A DNA stretch of 64,000 nucleotides from positions 124,001 to 188,000 of the forward strand of contig CBDCVB010000002.1 in NCBI GenBank assembly GCA_965222895.1. The letters are read 5' to 3'. Source of the stretch: Bin87 sp965222895. Lineage in GTDB: Bacteria; Chloroflexota; Dehalococcoidia; Lucifugimonadales; UBA3495. The position numbers and the translations under genes are program-made. Below, piece by piece: positions 61,767 through 64,000 of this stretch (the first letter of the stretch is position 1; every line of letters begins with the position of its first letter). The notes beneath the pieces were generated by a model. It had not been told where the DNA came from and ran no database searches. It saw nothing but the letters and a program-made list of their open reading frames with translations.

Positions 61767-62620
61767 ATGCTGCCCGCGCTGCCACAACCCTTCCAGAATG
61801 CAGTTCAGAGAATCGGCTTGGCATGGACGCCGGGCTACACTGTCGTGGCCATTGTCGTGCTGGCCGTAGCAATCGGCTTCCTCCCCTTTGTAAAAATGGG
61901 CCTGGTCGTCAACGGCGCGTTTCTGGGATCAATCATCGCTCTGGGAGCGATTGGCCTCACGCTGATTTACGGCATCCTGAATTTCGCCAACATCGCCCAC
62001 GGCGACTACATGACCCTCGGCGCCTACGCCGCGTTATTCATCGTTGGCAGTGTTCTCCCGCGCCTGGGCATCGCCGGCAGTGGACTAGGGCCGTTCACCT
62101 TTGGCTACCCAATGCTCATCGCCTTGCCAATTGGGGTAGCCGCCGTCGCCGTCATGGCCATTACCTTGGATGTGGCAGTGTACCGCCGACTCAGGAATCG
62201 GGGCGTGAATGCCGTGGTGCTGGCGATGGCTTCGCTGGGTGTAGCCATCGCGCTGCGCGGGTTGGTGCAAATTATCTGGGGCGGCGATACCCAGCATTAC
62301 CCTCGGGAGTCCAAACCCGTTTATCACCTGCCCATGGAAGTGCGTGTGCCACCCGATGCAATCTTCATCGCCATGATAACGATAGTTCTGGTCGTTAGCG
62401 TGTATGTTGTGCTCAACCGCACCAAAATGGGAAGGCGATGCGGGCCACCACCGACAACCCCGACCTGGCTCTGGTCAGCGGCATCGACACCCGCCGCGTC
62501 ATCCGGTGGACCTGGGCCATGGGCGCCGTGCTGGCCGCCACCGCTGGGGTGCTGCTGGCCGTGTTCCAAGCCCAGTTGTTGCCCATCATGGCAGGTTCGC
62601 CGGCAATTGGTCAGGGGTAG
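61767..62620 (+). pseudogene. livH: livH permease gene, frameshifted and 3'-truncated
   Basis: The first frame gives LTLIYGILNFANIAHGDYMT and other LivH stretches up to VYVVLNRTKMGR (about residue 222). It then loses one base near 62432 (family reads TKMGRAMRA), and the correct sequence MRATTDNPDLALVSGIDTRR continues in another frame, stopping at 62618. The sequence then passes into livM, with the last 60-80 residues of LivH and the first part of LivM missing. Two lesions at least. Confidence 0.85.
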
Positions 62621-63374
62621 GATTCCTGGACTTGGGATTCGACCTTTGGTTCTTTCTCGGCATCGCAACAGCAGCGGCGGTGTGTGGGTTGATTGCTCTG
62701 GTAATTGGCTACATCACGCTGCGCCTGCGCGATGACTACCTGGCAATCGCGACTTTGGGTATCGCCGAAACCGTGCGCCTGTTCTTCCTGAACGAAAAGT
62801 GGGTTGCCAACGGCTCCAAAGGCTTGTATCGGATACCGGAATATCTGGGCGATCTGGTGTCGCCGGAAAACTATGACTACCTGTATCTGGCGGTAGTGTC
62901 CGTGGCTCTGGCAATTCTTTACCTGGCAGTGCAACGCGCCGTTCGGTCGCCCTGGGGTAGGGTGCTGCGTGCAATACGGGAGGACGGGGTCGCCGCGCAG
63001 GCCAGCGGCAAAGACGTGTTCGCGTTCAAGCTCCAGGCATTTATCCTGGGCGCAGTCATCATGGGTATCGGAGGAGCGCTGTTCGCCCACCACGTCCGGT
63101 TCCTGTCGCCTTTGACGTTTGATCCGCTATTGGCAACGTTCGTGATATGGGCCATGCTTATGGTGGGCGGCTCGGGCAACAACCGGGGCGCAGTGCTGGG
63201 AGCCTTCGTGGTTTGGGGGATATGGACGGGAACACAATTTTTGCCGGGGATATTTTCCAACCCCAACTTCCGTTTTTTTTAATGATTGGAGTACTCATCA
63301 TAGCGGTGATCCTGCTGCGACCCGGCGGCATACTGGGCGAAGAGCGCCGCGTATCCCGCACGCCTCAAGCCTGA
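62600..63374 (+). pseudogene. livM: livM permease remnant, N-terminus deleted, frameshift at T8
   Basis: WFFLGIATAAAVCGLIALVI then GYITLRLRDDYLAIATLGIA, and later LMVGGSGNNRGAVLGAFVVW are LivM sequences, but the amino-terminal region is absent. The frame ends at TAA 63280-63282 inside a run of eight T; adding one T would continue as FLMIGVLIIAVILLRPGGIL + GEERR, the normal C-terminus, to 63374. A single-base loss in a T-run may be real slippage or a sequencing error; the N-terminal deletion is not explained by that. Confidence 0.85.
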
Positions 63375-63433
63375 CGCCAGCCGCCCAACTCCCACCCACC
63401 ACCTGATCCTCTCTTGACACACAACACAGATAC

Positions 63434-63553
63434 TGCGAGGAGCGTAGCGACGTGGCAATCTCGTTGAGGCTGAACACACGTCGGCGAACCGCCGTTGCCA
63501 CGGCGACGAGATTGCCACGCTGCGCTCGCAATGACAAAGTGGGTACGCATGAG
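63434..63553. repeat. Palindromic MITE-like element, left end truncated
   Basis: Long arm begins at TGCGAGGAGCGTAGCGACG, centre carries TCGGCGAACCGCCGTTG, the right side ends with ATTGCCACGCTGCGCTCGCA, ATGACAAAGTGGGTACGC and ATGAG. The left outer repeat is missing. It lies in the 428-base gene-free stretch 63375-63802. Confidence 0.88.
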
Positions 63554-63618
63554 GGCGTCAAGGCCATTGACCGTTGCCCGTTGATGTGGTAACGTCGTCG
63601 CACAATCGAATAGGATTT

Positions 63619-63712
63619 CTGGCGGGAGCTTGGTTAAGCCAGGCTGAGAGGGTGGCCGTAATAGCCGCCGACCGAAATACCTGATCCGGATAATGCCGGC
63701 GTAGGGATACGA
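63619..63712 (+). promoter_or_regulatory. TPP (thi-box) riboswitch
   Basis: The conserved core is visible: GGGAGCTTGGTTAAGCC then AGGCTGAGAGGG (P3/P2 region with CTGAGA), followed by ATACCTGATCCGGATAATGC then CGGCGTAGGGATACG. It lies in the leader of the transporter gene at 63803 and is followed by a terminator hairpin, so thiamine pyrophosphate probably switches off transcription. Confidence 0.93.
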
Positions 63713-63725
63713 AACGCCACTCCTT

Positions 63726-63757
63726 ACCGCCGCGTTGAGAAGACTTGGCGGTTTTTG
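63726..63757 (+). terminator. Riboswitch-controlled intrinsic terminator
   Basis: ACCGCC (63726-63731) and GGCGGT (63747-63752) pair around a 15-base loop and run into TTTTTG. It sits 14 bases after the TPP riboswitch and 46 bases before the start codon. Confidence 0.8.
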
Positions 63758-63802
63758 TTTGTCGAGCGTCGTTGGAAGGCGGTACAAAAAGGAGGGGCCA
63801 TT

Positions 63803-64000
63803 ATGCTGGATACCACTTTTGGCATTGCGACCGTATTGGTAGTTTGCGCGGCATTCCTGATCCTGGGCGTCATCTACATCGGCCGCCGCCGCCAGAGCGT
63901 TGAAGACTACACCGTGTCGCGCAACCATGCGCCGGTGAACGTTGGCATCGCCACACTGGTGGCCTCAATGTTTGGCACGTGGGTGTTGCTCAGCCCGGGC
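63803..64000 (+). CDS. Sodium:solute symporter family transporter, 5' end
   Basis: Only the first 66 residues are inside the window. One N-terminal helix (ATVLVVCAAFLILGVIYIG) is followed by RRRQSVEDYTVSRNHAPVNV and GIATLVASMFGTWVLLSPG, the beginning of SSS-family transporters. A strong ribosome site (GGAGGGG) precedes the ATG. Control by a TPP riboswitch suggests uptake of thiamine or a thiamine precursor, as proposed for the ThiV type of SSS transporter; the rest of the gene is needed to confirm. Confidence 0.85.
   Translation, partial: MLDTTFGIATVLVVCAAFLILGVIYIGRRRQSVEDYTVSRNHAPVNVGIATLVASMFGTWVLLSPG

Noticed and set aside
61767..63282. A natural LivH-LivM fusion permease
   Set aside because: The junction lacks the conserved C-terminal part of LivH and N-terminal part of LivM and needs two frame changes.

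Overview
The window comes from a GC-rich bacterium, and the gene content fits a Chloroflexota lineage of the Dehalococcoidia/SAR202 type. This placement is inferred: no rRNA or other marker gene is present. Points in favour are a Zn-ribbon OB-fold protein, a MaoC-like double hotdog protein, a luciferase-like monooxygenase, a GMC oxidoreductase, a tungsten-type aldehyde:ferredoxin oxidoreductase, the MoxR/DUF58/TgpA set, and a DUF3090-SCO1664 pair known from Actinobacteria. No tRNA, rRNA, CRISPR array, prophage or complete insertion sequence was recognised.

Layout. 1-3 kb: end of a Zn-ribbon OB-fold gene, then a lower-GC accessory block with two nuclease-like genes around a small zinc-ribbon gene, and a DinJ/YafQ-type toxin-antitoxin pair whose toxin is dead. 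3-8 kb: TPR protein, atypical SDR, inositol-phosphatase family enzyme, threonine-synthase-like enzyme, and a HEPN-like/NYN pair. 8-15.8 kb: enoyl-CoA hydratase, VWA lipoprotein, ATP sulfurylase, MaoC-like protein, Uma2 nuclease, aminotransferase. 16-22.3 kb: a leftward 2-oxoacid dehydrogenase operon (E1alpha, small membrane protein, E1beta, E2, lipB, GMC oxidoreductase). 22.6-25.3 kb: frameshifted DUF3800 gene, two-subunit ThDP decarboxylase, nitroreductase interrupted by an amber codon. 25.7-30.2 kb: a probable selenocysteine-containing DsbA-family protein, RNase III, cupin, enolase, RsmG. 30.2-35.7 kb: mobA-moaD-aor operon, HDAC-like deacetylase, TrmI, DUF2203. 36-41 kb: Fic protein, trypsin-like protease, aldehyde dehydrogenase, small proteins, MGMT. 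41.4-47 kb: MoxR-[HicB-HicA]-DUF58-TgpA. 47-55.5 kb: two thioredoxin-fold lipoproteins, DUF3500, a hypothetical gene, ComM, DUF3090-SCO1664, HAD phosphatase. 55.7-58.5 kb: modABC. 58.8-63.4 kb: Lin0512 protein, luciferase-like monooxygenase, and a decaying branched-chain amino-acid ABC cluster. 63.6-64 kb: TPP riboswitch with terminator, driving the start of an SSS-family transporter.

How the genes work together. modABC imports the molybdate or tungstate that mobA and moaD build into cofactor for the AOR enzyme. lipB overlaps the E2 gene whose product needs lipoylation. MoxR, DUF58 and TgpA form one envelope-associated set.

Three themes stand out. First, an in-frame TGA falls exactly on the active-site cysteine of a DsbA-family protein and is followed by a SECIS-like hairpin. 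Second, six copies of a palindromic MITE-like element lie between genes, several touching gene starts. Third, gene decay is common: the YafQ toxin, a nitroreductase, DUF3800, livF, livH and livM each carry nonsense, frameshift or deletion lesions. Some single-base indels could be assembly errors.
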